NCBI GenBank assembly: GCA_944393315.1
Contig: CALXZT010000003.1
Span: forward strand, 1 to 52,005
Reading direction: 5' to 3'
Source of the DNA: an uncultured Clostridia bacterium
Lineage (GTDB): Bacteria; Bacillota; Clostridia; TANB77; CAG-508
Length of the DNA stretch: 52,005 nucleotides
The translations under genes and the position numbers were made by a program. The notes beneath the pieces were generated by a model. The model did no database searches, had not been told where the DNA came from, and worked only from the letters and a program-made list of their open reading frames with translations. Shown here one piece after another: positions 26,092 to 34,600 of this stretch; position 1 is the stretch's first letter; every line of letters begins with the position of its first letter.

Positions 26092-27273
26092 TTATTTTCC
26101 TGCTTCTACTTCAATCTGTGGTTCTGTTTGAATCATGTGTAACCATATTGCAGGATATCCTAAGTATCTTATTTTGAAAATTACTTTTCCTATTACTTGT
26201 CCTTCTGTAACCTCTTTTGCATCTGCAGTATTATTGTTATCTCCTTTTGTGGTAAAATAAAATTGTCCTTTACTTTGTTTTTTTTCAATTACTCTGTGGA
26301 TAACTGTGTATCCTTCCATTTGATATTCTATTATGTCTCCTATTTCTATGTCTTCTGCATTACATTTTTTTATTATTGCAACATCTCCGACAAATAGTTG
26401 CTTTTCCATACTTCCAGAAGCTATTGCTACTGGTTTTATTGGGAAAATACCTATTGCAAACCATATTGCTATAATTATCAATATTACAATAGGAATTAAA
26501 CTAGTTGGATTTTCATCTTCTATTTGTTTTTCCCTTGTTCGAATCATATCTTTTTTGTTTTTGTAATACCTTATGTATAAAAATAATATTAATGGTATTA
26601 CTGTTTCGATTATTGCTACCATTATCCATGGTGCATTAGGGAATATTGGCGTTGACCATAAAAATAGGTGTGTTAATAATTCATAATATATAGCTGGTGC
26701 ATACCCAGAATTTATTGCTGTATATGAAAATAATATGTTTTTAGCAATCATAGGAATTATTCTTTGTGATATTTCTCTTACAACATATAATGCAGTTATT
26801 GTTGAATAAGTATATCTTACAAATTCTATGTTTATTATTATATAGGCTATGCTTAATAATATAGCAATTAGTTTTTCATCTTTTTTGTATACATTATGTA
26901 TTAATCTATATCTTATATATTCTTGTGCTATGATTACTGTTCCTGATATCCAAAAATTTGTAATAACTCCTAGCAAATTTGTGGCATATGGATTTTTTCC
27001 AAAAGTAATAATAAGTCCAGATATTATATAAGTTAAAATATATGCTAGAATTGCAATTATCGTATATTGTATTATTTCTTTTTTAATTTTTTGTTTTTCA
27101 AAATTTTTTCCTAAGCTTATTTTTAATATTATTGCTAATATTATCCAAAATAAAGGGTTAATAATATATAAATAAGTATGATTAAAATTTGTAATTAATT
27201 TGCAATTTGCTAATATTCCATACAAAAATATAAATATTATTAATCCTATTGTGGCGTTTCTTGACTTTTGCAT
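26092..27273 (-). CDS. SipW-type signal peptidase I with N-terminal polytopic membrane domain
   Basis: The C-terminal 130 residues are a signal peptidase of the ER/SipW type. The nucleophile is S288 in ASGSMEKQLFVGD. His326 in VIHRV replaces the lysine of ordinary bacterial enzymes. TTKGDNNNTAD and IGKVIFKIRYLGYP follow. Ordinary SipW is about 190 residues, while this protein has 393. Its first 240 residues add some seven membrane helices, with a CPBP-like patch EYIRYR (118-123) and a later YELLTH. The peptidase would release the camelysin-like protein encoded upstream. AAGGAA lies before the ATG. The N-terminal domain is unassigned; a degenerate CPBP relation is only a guess. Confidence 0.85.
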   Translation of the reverse strand: MQKSRNATIGLIIFIFLYGILANCKLITNFNHTYLYIINPLFWIILAIILKISLGKNFEKQKIKKEIIQYTIIAILAYILTYIISGLIITFGKNPYATNLLGVITNFWISGTVIIAQEYIRYRLIHNVYKKDEKLIAILLSIAYIIINIEFVRYTYSTITALYVVREISQRIIPMIAKNILFSYTAINSGYAPAIYYELLTHLFLWSTPIFPNAPWIMVAIIETVIPLILFLYIRYYKNKKDMIRTREKQIEDENPTSLIPIVILIIIAIWFAIGIFPIKPVAIASGSMEKQLFVGDVAIIKKCNAEDIEIGDIIEYQMEGYTVIHRVIEKKQSKGQFYFTTKGDNNNTADAKEVTEGQVIGKVIFKIRYLGYPAIWLHMIQTEPQIEVEAGK

Positions 27274-27325
27274 ATTTTTATTCCTTTATAAGTTAGTAGA
27301 GTAGTGTGTTTTTTATTATTTATAT

Positions 27326-27360
27326 GTTAAAAGGTAATTAATTTTTAATTACCTTTTAAC
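27326..27360. repeat. Strong hairpin without U-tract between the camelysin-like gene and sipW
   Basis: A 16-bp perfect inverted repeat (GTTAAAAGGTAATTAA and its complement, 3-nt loop) lies just after the camelysin-like stop codon. A residues, not T residues, follow on the minus strand. It therefore looks more like an mRNA-stabilising or partial-termination structure than a full terminator. Confidence 0.65.
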
Positions 27361-27364
27361 AACA

Positions 27365-27907
27365 CTAATTATGTGCTCCATGATTTGGTGACACATTAAC
27401 TTCAGTAGTATCTTGTAGATACTCAAAGTTTACTTTGAAGCTTGCATTAACTGATGTTGCTTCTGAATCAGTATTCCATTTTATAGCAATTGTAACAGGG
27501 CATGTTTCCCCTGCTGCTATTACTTCTGTGCCATCTGTTTCAATATCTGGGATTTCAACAGTTACGTCAGAATTTGAAAATGGTGATGTTCCATCTGTTC
27601 CAGTCAAACTAAATTTTGTAAGCTTAGCTGGAAGAGTTCCTTCATTTGTTATTTCTGCTGTTACAGTACAAGCATCGCCTGGATAAGCAAGTGTTGCGTT
27701 AACTGTTACTGTATCATCTGTGAAATCTGCTGTCCCATGATTTGAGTCATTCATTGAAGCGTCAGTAAATTTAACATCCCATGTTGTTGTACCTGTTGCA
27801 GTACCTGAAAGTGTTAAAAGTTGTGAAAAGGCTGCATAACCTACTGCTAGAGCTAATAATAGAACAACTAATATGATTAGCACATAATTCTTTTTAGATT
27901 TTTTCAT
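27365..27907 (-). CDS. Camelysin/TasA-like SipW-dependent exported protein
   Basis: A 180-residue secreted subunit. KKSKK followed by a hydrophobic helix (8-27) and AVGYAAFSQLLTLSG form a SipW-type signal. The mature part is Thr/Ala/Asp-rich and beta-sandwich-like, with WDVKFTDA, PGDACTVTAEITNEGT and FKVNFEYLQDT as in camelysin (M73) and TasA. The family forms fibres or matrix components in Bacillus; camelysin was described as a metalloprotease, but no HExxH motif is present here. It is the first gene of the locus with AGGGAGG before the ATG. A strong hairpin behind it could give it higher output than the processing genes. Confidence 0.85.
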   Translation of the reverse strand: MKKSKKNYVLIILVVLLLALAVGYAAFSQLLTLSGTATGTTTWDVKFTDASMNDSNHGTADFTDDTVTVNATLAYPGDACTVTAEITNEGTLPAKLTKFSLTGTDGTSPFSNSDVTVEIPDIETDGTEVIAAGETCPVTIAIKWNTDSEATSVNASFKVNFEYLQDTTEVNVSPNHGAHN

Positions 27908-27941
27908 CTAGTTTCCCTCCTAACCTATTTTTCCTGTTTAT

Positions 27942-27947
27942 ATTATA
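27942..27947 (-). promoter_or_regulatory. -10 box of the camelysin-like locus, no matching -35
   Basis: TATAAT lies about 35 bp before the start codon. The expected -35 position reads TGGTTT, far from consensus, which suggests an activator-dependent promoter. The direct repeats at 27971-28007 begin there. Confidence 0.45.
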
Positions 27948-27970
27948 CATTATATACTACTAAAAAACCA

Positions 27971-28007
27971 TTACACTTTTATTACAGTTTTTTTACGCTT
28001 TTATTAC
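27971..28007. repeat. Two 15-bp direct repeats, 22-bp period, upstream of the camelysin-like gene
   Basis: TTACACTTTTATTAC (27971-27985) and TTACGCTTTTATTAC (27993-28007) differ at one base. Their 22-bp spacing is about two helical turns, so both sites present the same DNA face, as for an activator binding in tandem. Confidence 0.6.
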
Positions 28008-28071
28008 TTTTTTCGTCATATTGTATCTATAATGTAATTTTTTTGTAATGTAATTAATTGTAATTTCATGT

Positions 28072-28077
28072 TATAAT
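28072..28077 (+). promoter_or_regulatory. -10 box of the divergent unknown gene
   Basis: TATAAT lies about 38 bp upstream of the ATG at 28115. The -35 region (TGTAAT with an 18-bp spacer) is weak, so this promoter too may depend on the shared intergenic repeats. Confidence 0.4.
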
Positions 28078-28114
28078 ATATAATAAGATTTTTAATTTTG
28101 GAGAAGTGATTGAT

Positions 28115-28675
28115 ATGTTTGATGAAAAAACAAATGATAAAAATACTTTAATTTCTTCTGAAACCAACACTGTTTTGGATGATACTACTATGTCTGATGA
28201 TTTTAATTTCATAATTTCGTCAGATACTATATTATCAAACGAGTTAAATAGTGATGTGGTCTATATTGAAAAAGACAATAGATGCCTTTTAATTTCTGAA
28301 AAAAATAATAAGGTTTTTTTGCCTTATAAAATTTCCGAAATAAAGTCATATCTAGAACAATATCCAGATGAGTATTATTCTCTATCTGATGTTGTTAATA
28401 AAGAATATATTTTGTCTCTAACATATTTTATTAAGCATCCTTCAATTGCACGTTTTAGAGAAGCATACTCATTAAGCAGAGATAGAGAAGCAAAACCTAT
28501 TATGGAATCTATTAAATATGCTATGGATTTAATGTTTAAAGGCAATTTAAATCCAGCAATTATCGCTGCCTGTAAAACTCAAGAACAATTATCAAATTAT
28601 CTAGATTGTTTGGATTCTAATACTTTGTATAAATTCACTGATTTTGATATTTTGTTTGAAGTAAATCCAATATAA
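28115..28675 (+). CDS. Unknown protein divergent from the camelysin/SipW locus
   Basis: I do not recognise this 186-residue cytoplasmic protein. The first 45 residues are acidic and Ser/Thr/Asn-rich, probably disordered. Residues 45-90 contain a short beta-hairpin-like stretch (DNRCLLISEKNNKVFLPYKISEIKSYL). The rest is helical with SLSRDREAKPIMESIKYAMDLMF and ends KFTDFDILFEV. No membrane helix or DNA-binding motif is evident. The start is placed at the ATG at 28115, 8 bp after GGAGAAG; a GTG at 28106 overlaps that site. It shares its regulatory region with the surface locus, so it may be co-regulated with it. Confidence 0.65.
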   Translation: MFDEKTNDKNTLISSETNTVLDDTTMSDDFNFIISSDTILSNELNSDVVYIEKDNRCLLISEKNNKVFLPYKISEIKSYLEQYPDEYYSLSDVVNKEYILSLTYFIKHPSIARFREAYSLSRDREAKPIMESIKYAMDLMFKGNLNPAIIAACKTQEQLSNYLDCLDSNTLYKFTDFDILFEVNPI

Positions 28676-28680
28676 CTGAA

Positions 28681-28717
28681 AGTTGGAAAAGAGAACCTCG
28701 CTCTTCTCCAACTTTTT
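28681..28717 (+). terminator. Palindromic repeat copy 1, terminator of the unknown gene
   Basis: AGTTGGAaAAGAG/CTCTTcTCCAACT form a stem with a 7-nt loop, then TTTTT on the plus strand. It belongs to the same repeat family as 28752-28789, 30626-30655, 30699-30726 and 44065-44093. Confidence 0.7.
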
Positions 28718-28751
28718 AACATTATTGTATAATTTATTATAAATGCCAAAA

Positions 28752-28789
28752 AATTGGAAAAGAGAGCAGTCTCCCTTTTCCAACTTTTT
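28752..28789. terminator. Palindromic repeat copy 2, bidirectional terminator
   Basis: TTGGAAAAG...CTTTTCCAA with an inner GAG/CTC pairing is followed by T-tracts on both strands. It ends the minus-strand G5/3D gene. Confidence 0.7.
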
Positions 28790-28790
28790 A

Positions 28791-29717
28791 TTATTCTACT
28801 ACCTGTACTGGTAAATATTTTACTCCCCATGCAATTGCTTCTGCATGTGTGTTACAATATATATCAATTTTATTTCCTGTTATTGCTCCTCCTCTATCTT
28901 CTACTGTATATGTAGTTCCATTTATTAATAGCTTTGTTCCAAAATCGAACTGTGAAGAAGCAGCAATTGTTCTTCCTGCTGTTGCTTTTGTTCCTGATGC
29001 TGTATATCCAGAAGCAAATTTTCCACAGCATTTAGCACATGGACAATATGCTGTTACTTTAAATATTGTTGTTCCTGTTGATGAGTTTCTTGATGTAGAT
29101 GAAGATCTTGTTGTTACATTGTTTTGAACTTGAACGATTTTATCTATTGGTTCTTTTATAACCACTTCTGATAATACTGTTTTTTCTATTTCTTGATCAT
29201 TTTTGTATTTTATTTTATATGTTACTTGTTTTACTCCATTTTCACCTTGTCTTATTACTTTATTTCTGGTATTTTCTCCACTATTTGATACATCTTTAGT
29301 AATTGTTTCAAATGGTATTTCTTCTTCTTGAGTAACAATTTTTTCTATTATTGGTGAATAACTATCTAAAATTTCCTCTAAAGTTGTATTTATTCCATTT
29401 TCAGAAATTTTTGCTACTTGTATCTCTTGTATTGATTTATCACGAATAATGATTGATTTATTTGTAGTAATATCTTCATTTAGGTCAGGAGTTACTCTTT
29501 CATTTTCTGCTAGTACTATATTACTTTCTGCTAGTATTTCTGAGACATTTGTTTTATTTGTTAATACTGTTAATTCATATCCACTTGCTAATGTAATTGT
29601 AACAGTATTTACTTGTGTAGCCATAACTATAATACCTGCACCTGAAAGAGCTAATAATATCAAGCTTACGCAAATGATTTTAATTATAGAAATAGAGCAT
29701 TTGTGTTCTATCTTCAT
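28791..29717 (-). CDS. Exported DUF348/G5/3D-domain cell-wall protein (YabE-like)
   Basis: A 308-residue protein with an N-terminal membrane segment (about 10-32). It continues with DUF348 repeats (VTITLASGYELTVLTNKTNVSEIL, then a second beginning IIIRDKS) and a G5 domain (EEIPFETITKD...VTYKIKYKND). The C-terminal 3D domain (VTAYCPCAKCCG...KIDIYC..HAEAIAWG) carries the three conserved aspartates of a lytic transglycosylase-like fold. This is the architecture of B. subtilis YabE, a likely wall hydrolase. The start at 29717 is 11 bp after AAGGAGG; upstream Met codons would put translation across the promoter. Confidence 0.9.
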   Translation of the reverse strand: MKIEHKCSISIIKIICVSLILLALSGAGIIVMATQVNTVTITLASGYELTVLTNKTNVSEILAESNIVLAENERVTPDLNEDITTNKSIIIRDKSIQEIQVAKISENGINTTLEEILDSYSPIIEKIVTQEEEIPFETITKDVSNSGENTRNKVIRQGENGVKQVTYKIKYKNDQEIEKTVLSEVVIKEPIDKIVQVQNNVTTRSSSTSRNSSTGTTIFKVTAYCPCAKCCGKFASGYTASGTKATAGRTIAASSQFDFGTKLLINGTTYTVEDRGGAITGNKIDIYCNTHAEAIAWGVKYLPVQVVE

Positions 29718-29748
29718 AAAATCATGTTCCTCCTTTTTAGACAAGGTC

Positions 29749-29777
29749 ATTATACTATTTCTTTTTGGCTTTGTCAA
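29749..29777 (-). promoter_or_regulatory. Promoter of the G5/3D gene
   Basis: Perfect TTGACA and TATAAT are 17 bp apart on the minus strand. It places the start point about 25 bp before the ribosome binding site and confirms the short version of the protein. Confidence 0.8.
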
Positions 29778-29953
29778 ATTTGTTATTTTTTTACTTTTTA
29801 TTTTGTAAACCTTGGTATATACTATATTATATGTTATTTGTACTTCTTTATACAATAAAATTTTTTTTGTCAGTATATAAGTACTATTTATCAGAAAGAA
29901 TATATATTGTACATTTATATTAATGAGTGGTCTTTATTTTTTTAAAATTTTAT

Positions 29954-29982
29954 TTGCATATTATATATTTTTGTGATATTAT
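29954..29982 (+). promoter_or_regulatory. Promoter of lemA-htpX
   Basis: TTGCAT and TATTAT are 17 bp apart, about 40 bp before the lemA start. Confidence 0.55.
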
Positions 29983-30024
29983 ACGAATATAAGTAATTTA
30001 TTTATAGAGATAGGAGGAATAAAT

Positions 30025-30582
30025 ATGATAGGTTGGATTATTTTTGGAATCATTGTAGTTATTGTAATTTATGTTATTTCTGTTTACAATAGTCTAAAAA
30101 CTATCGAGAATAGAGTTGAAAATGCTTGGAGTCAAATTGATGTTCAACTTCAAAGAAGATTTGATTTAATTCCTAATTTTGTTGAAACAGTTAAGGGCTA
30201 TATGAATCATGAATCTGAAACTTTTGCAAAGATTGCTGAACTTAGAACTTCATGGGCAAACACTAATTCAGTATCTGAAAAGGCTAATATTGATAATCAA
30301 TTATCTAGTGCCCTAAAAACTATTATGGCTGTTTCTGAAAATTATCCAGATCTTAAATCAAATCAAAACTTTTCAGAATTATCAGAAGAATTACGTAACA
30401 CGGAAAATAAAATTTCTTTTTCAAGACAATTTTATAATGATACTGTTACAAAGTTTAATACTAAATTAGAATTATTTCCTAGTAATATAATTGCTGGTAT
30501 CTTTAATTTTAAACAAAAAGATTTATTTGAAGTTGATAATGCAGAAGCTAGAAAAAATGTTAAAGTTGATTTTGGAAAATAA
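30025..30582 (+). CDS. LemA family protein
   Basis: A 185-residue membrane protein with one N-terminal helix (3-22) and a long helical coiled domain containing the LemA hallmarks AWSQIDVQLQRRFDLIPNFVETVKGYM and FYNDTVTKFNTKLELFPSNIIA, then FEVDNAEARKNVKVDF. The role of LemA is unknown, though its frequent pairing with HtpX-like proteases suggests membrane quality control. That pairing is present here: htpX follows on the same strand after a 159-bp spacer with a possible terminator and two palindromic repeats. AGGAGG precedes the ATG. Confidence 0.93.
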   Translation: MIGWIIFGIIVVIVIYVISVYNSLKTIENRVENAWSQIDVQLQRRFDLIPNFVETVKGYMNHESETFAKIAELRTSWANTNSVSEKANIDNQLSSALKTIMAVSENYPDLKSNQNFSELSEELRNTENKISFSRQFYNDTVTKFNTKLELFPSNIIAGIFNFKQKDLFEVDNAEARKNVKVDFGK

Positions 30583-30596
30583 AGGGATAAGGGATT

Positions 30597-30628
30597 AAGA
30601 GGGCAGGTTATTTCTTGCTCTCTTTTTG
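30597..30628 (+). terminator. Possible terminator after lemA
   Basis: AAGAGGGCA/TGCTCTCTT form a 9-bp stem with one G-T pair, followed by TTTT. It may make htpX expression partly independent of lemA. Confidence 0.5.
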
Positions 30629-30655
30629 GAAAAAGAGGATAGTTCTCTTTTCTAA
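30626..30655. repeat. Palindromic repeat copy 3
   Basis: TTGGAAAAAGAG...CTCTTTTCTAA is a degenerate member of the TTGGAAAAGAGA palindrome family with one inserted A. Confidence 0.55.
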
Positions 30656-30698
30656 CCTTTCTTAAATTTAATTTAAATTAATAATATACTTTTAAAAA

Positions 30699-30726
30699 TT
30701 GGAAAAGAGAACTGTCCCCTTTTCCA
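30699..30726. repeat. Palindromic repeat copy 4
   Basis: TTGGAAAAG...CCCTTTTCCAG lies immediately before the htpX ribosome binding site. A hairpin here could affect htpX translation. Confidence 0.6.
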
Positions 30727-30741
30727 GAAAGGAAAATTTAT

Positions 30742-31650
30742 ATGTTTGAAACTATTCGTAAAAACAAAATAGAATCTATGGCAATTGTATTTGCCTTTAT
30801 AGTAGTTATCACATTAATTTTATACTATATTTTTATGGCACTAAATTTCGGAACTATGGCTATTGTTTTAGCTTTGATATTTTCTATTGGTTCTGCTTGG
30901 GGTTCATATTATTATAGTGATAAAATTATTTTAAGTATGAATAAAGCAAGACCTGCTACAAAAGAAGAGAATTTAAAGTTAGTAAATATATTAGATGCTT
31001 TAATGGTTTCTTCTGGGCTTCAGCATCGTCCTCAACTTTATGTTGTAGAGGATTCTCAGCCAAATGCTTTTGCTACTGGCCGTGACCCAGAGCATTCTGT
31101 AATTTGTGTGACTACCGCTTTACTTGAAAAATTGGATTACTATGAATTAGAGGGAGTTATTGCTCATGAAATGGGCCACATTAGAAATTATGATATACGT
31201 CTTTCTGCAATTGTTACAGTTATGGTAGGATTTGTAGTTATGCTTTCAGATATATTTTCTAGAGCTTTATTTTGGGGAGGCATTAGAGATAGAGATGATG
31301 ATTCCGGCAGAGGAAATGCAATTTTAATGCTTATAGGATTGATATTTTTAATTTTATCTCCTATTTTTGGCAAACTTATGCAACTTGCTATTTCTAGGAA
31401 AAGAGAGTTTATGGCAGATGCTACTGCAGTCGAGTTTACTAGAAATCCTGAAGGGTTAATTTCCGCTTTGCAAAAATTAGAATCAGACCCTAATGAACTT
31501 GAAAATGCAAATAATAGTACTGCTCATATGTATATTGTTAGTCCTTTTAGAGCTAATGCTGTAAATTCTAAAAAGAAGAGAACTACTAGCATTTGGTCTA
31601 CTCACCCTAGTACTTCTGATAGAATTGCAGCTTTGAGAAATTTAGAATAA
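30742..31650 (+). CDS. htpX: HtpX-family zinc metalloprotease (M48)
   Basis: A membrane protease that degrades misfolded membrane proteins, facing the cytoplasm. Two N-terminal helices (about 13-55) precede the zinc-binding HEMGH in IAHEMGHIRNYD. Another helix pair and the downstream glutamate ligand (REFMADATAVEFTRNPEGLISAL) follow. The terminal WSTHPSTSDRIAAL is the M48 signature. 302 residues is normal. AAAGGAAAA lies in front of the ATG. It is paired with lemA, a widely conserved neighbourhood, and ends at a terminator shared with smc. Confidence 0.94.
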   Translation: MFETIRKNKIESMAIVFAFIVVITLILYYIFMALNFGTMAIVLALIFSIGSAWGSYYYSDKIILSMNKARPATKEENLKLVNILDALMVSSGLQHRPQLYVVEDSQPNAFATGRDPEHSVICVTTALLEKLDYYELEGVIAHEMGHIRNYDIRLSAIVTVMVGFVVMLSDIFSRALFWGGIRDRDDDSGRGNAILMLIGLIFLILSPIFGKLMQLAISRKREFMADATAVEFTRNPEGLISALQKLESDPNELENANNSTAHMYIVSPFRANAVNSKKKRTTSIWSTHPSTSDRIAALRNLE

Positions 31651-31666
31651 ATTTTATTTTGTTCAA

Positions 31667-31699
31667 AATAAAGAGGGTGTCCTAGGAACCCTCTTTATT
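31667..31699. terminator. Bidirectional terminator between htpX and smc
   Basis: AATAAAGAGGGT/ACCCTCTTTATT form a 12-bp perfect stem with T-rich flanks. It overlaps the smc stop codon. Confidence 0.8.
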
Positions 31700-34600
31700 A
31701 TTTAAGTTTCATAGAAAGTAATTTAGAAATGCCTTTTTCCTCCATTGTAACACCATAAACTGTATCTGCTGCTTCCATAGTTCCTTTTCTATGTGTAATT
31801 ATTAAAAATTGTGTATTGTTAGAAAACTTTTTTAAATATTCTGCATATCTATAAACATTCACATCATCTAGTGCTGCTTCTATTTCATCAAGAACACAGA
31901 ATGGAGCTGGATTTATTTTTAATATTGCAAATAAAATAGCAATTGCAGTAAATGCCTTTTCTCCTCCTGATAGAAGCATCATGTTTTGTAACTTTTTCCC
32001 TGGTGGTTGAACTGTTATATCAATTCCAGACTCTAATATATTTTCTTCATCTGTTAAAGTTATTTCTGCTTTTCCTCCACCAAATAGCTCAGAAAATACT
32101 TCTTTAAAATTTTTATTAATTAATTCAAATTTAACTTTAAATTGTTCCTTCATTAAACTTGTCATATCAGATATTACATTTCTTAATTTAGCTGTTGTAT
32201 TTTCTAAATCTAACCTTTGCTCACACATAAAATCATATCTGTTTTTTAAATTTGCATATTCTTCAATTGAATCTATATTTACACTTCCTAAATCTTTTAT
32301 ATCTGATCTTAAGTTGTTAACTCGTTTTTGTGTGTTTGCTATATTCTCCGGCTTTTTATAGTCTTTAGCTGCATTTGGCGTTAACTCATATTCTTCCCAC
32401 ATTCTATTGATTTCTTCATCTAAGCCTTCTTCTGTTTTAGTTTTCTTTACTTCTAACTTAACAATTTGTGCTTTTAATTCTTCTATCAATTTAAATTGTG
32501 CAGTTTGTTCTTCTTCTTTTTTTGCTAATGTTTCGTTTTTTTCCAGTCTTTGAGTCTTTAATTTTTCAATTGTATCTCCACTATTTTGAACCTCTTCTTT
32601 TATTTTTTTGATTTTTTCTTCAAAATTTTTGATGTTATTATCTAGAGTTTCATTGTCTATTTTTAATTGTTCTATTTGACTTTCTTTGGTTTTTAATGAC
32701 TGTTTATTTTCTTCTATTTCCTCATTAATTCTTTTTTCTAGCTCTACTATTGAAACTTCACTTTCATCAAATGATGATACTGAGATTTTTAAATCAGTAA
32801 TATCTACATTTAGGTCATCTATATATTTTTGATTATCTTTATTTAATTTTGCATATTCGCTTATTTCTTGAGATAGATTATTATTAATAGCTGTTAATTC
32901 TTGTATTTCTTTTTCTTTTTTAATCTTTTCTTCTATAATTATTTCTATTTGAGTTTCGATATTTGCCAACTCTTCTCTTGATTTTTTCAGCTTATTTGAT
33001 AGTCTTTCTATATTCTCATCGATTGAAATTATTCTTTGCCTTTCAGTTGCATAAGTAATTTCCACTTCTTTTATGTTGTCTTCAAGTGCTTGTACTTCTT
33101 TAACAATATCCTCATTTGAAGAAATATAATCTTCTTTTTCTTTCTCAATTTTTGCAAGTTTTTGTTTAAGCTCCTTAAGCTCTTTTTCTAATTTTTCTAT
33201 CTCTCTGCTTCTGCCTAAAATATTTACTGTCTTTTTGGCAATTGAACCACCTGTAATTAATCCTGATGGATTTATAATGTCTCCCTGTAATGTAATAATT
33301 CTATAAGCATATCCTTCTGATTTTGCTACTGCTATAGCTGTTTGCATCGTATCAACTACAACTGTTCTTCCAAGTAGGTTTAATATGATTTGCTCATATT
33401 TTTTATCAAATTCTACTAAATCAGAAGCTATTCCTATTATTCCTTTTTCTTTGCTTTTTATTTTTTCAAGTTTTTTTCCTTTTATAGCTGTTAATGGTAA
33501 AAATGATGCTCTACCTAAATTATTTGTTTTCAAATATTCAACTAATTTTTTAGCATCTTCTTCTGTATCTGTAACAATATTTTGTAAACTTGCTCCTAAA
33601 CACATTTCTATAGCGGTTTGATATTTTTCAGGTACTGTTATTATGTTTGCAAGAACTCCATGCATGCCTTTTCCTAATTCTTTTATATTTTCGCAAGCTT
33701 TTAATAAGTCCTTAACACTTTTTATATATCCTTCTTTTTCTCTTTCTGTTTCTATTAAAAATTTTAATTTAGAATCTTTTATTCTGATTTCATTTAATAG
33801 TGTATTGATTCTTGTTTCAAAATCTTTTAATATAGCTTCATTTTCTTCTTTCTTTACTGAGATTTGCTCTAGACTTGCTAATAGCTGGTTTCTTTTATTT
33901 TCAGTTTTTTGGAACTCTTTAGATATCTCTTCTTTTTTGAATCTTGTATTATCTAATTCTGAAATGGTAGAATAATTTTCTTGCTCTAATTGTTTTTTTC
34001 GCTTTTCTAGATTGTCTTTATTAGCATTTAGTGTACTTATTTGTGTTTGATATTCATATTTTGACTCTATATTTTTTTCTACATTTCTTTTCTTTTCTTC
34101 TATTGCAAGTTCTTTTTCTGATAATTTTTCTGTAATCTTCTTTAATTCTTCTTCTTTTTCTTTTAGTTCTTTTTCAAATTTAGCTTTGTTTTGTTTTAAG
34201 CTTTCTTTTCTTTTATTTTTTTGTTCTTTTTCTTCTGTTAATTCTTGCACTTTACTTGTATTTTCTTTTATTTCAGCTTTAAGTCTTTCGATATTTTCTA
34301 GATTATTTTGTATTTTTGTATTTGATACATTTATTTCTGAGTTTAGTCTTTCAATTTCGTGCCTACTTTCAAAACCAAGATTTTGTGTTTTTTCTATATT
34401 GGCTGTTATTTCGTCAATTTCTGATTTTAATTCTTCTTTCAAAATACTTATTTTTTCTAACTTGCCTTCTTCTTGGTTTAGTGTAGAATTCATTATCTCT
34501 TCATCTTGTGATATTTGCTCTAAATTTTGTTTATATTTTTCTATATTATACAAAAATAGCCCTATTTCTATTTCTTTTAATTCATATCTCAAACTCAAGA

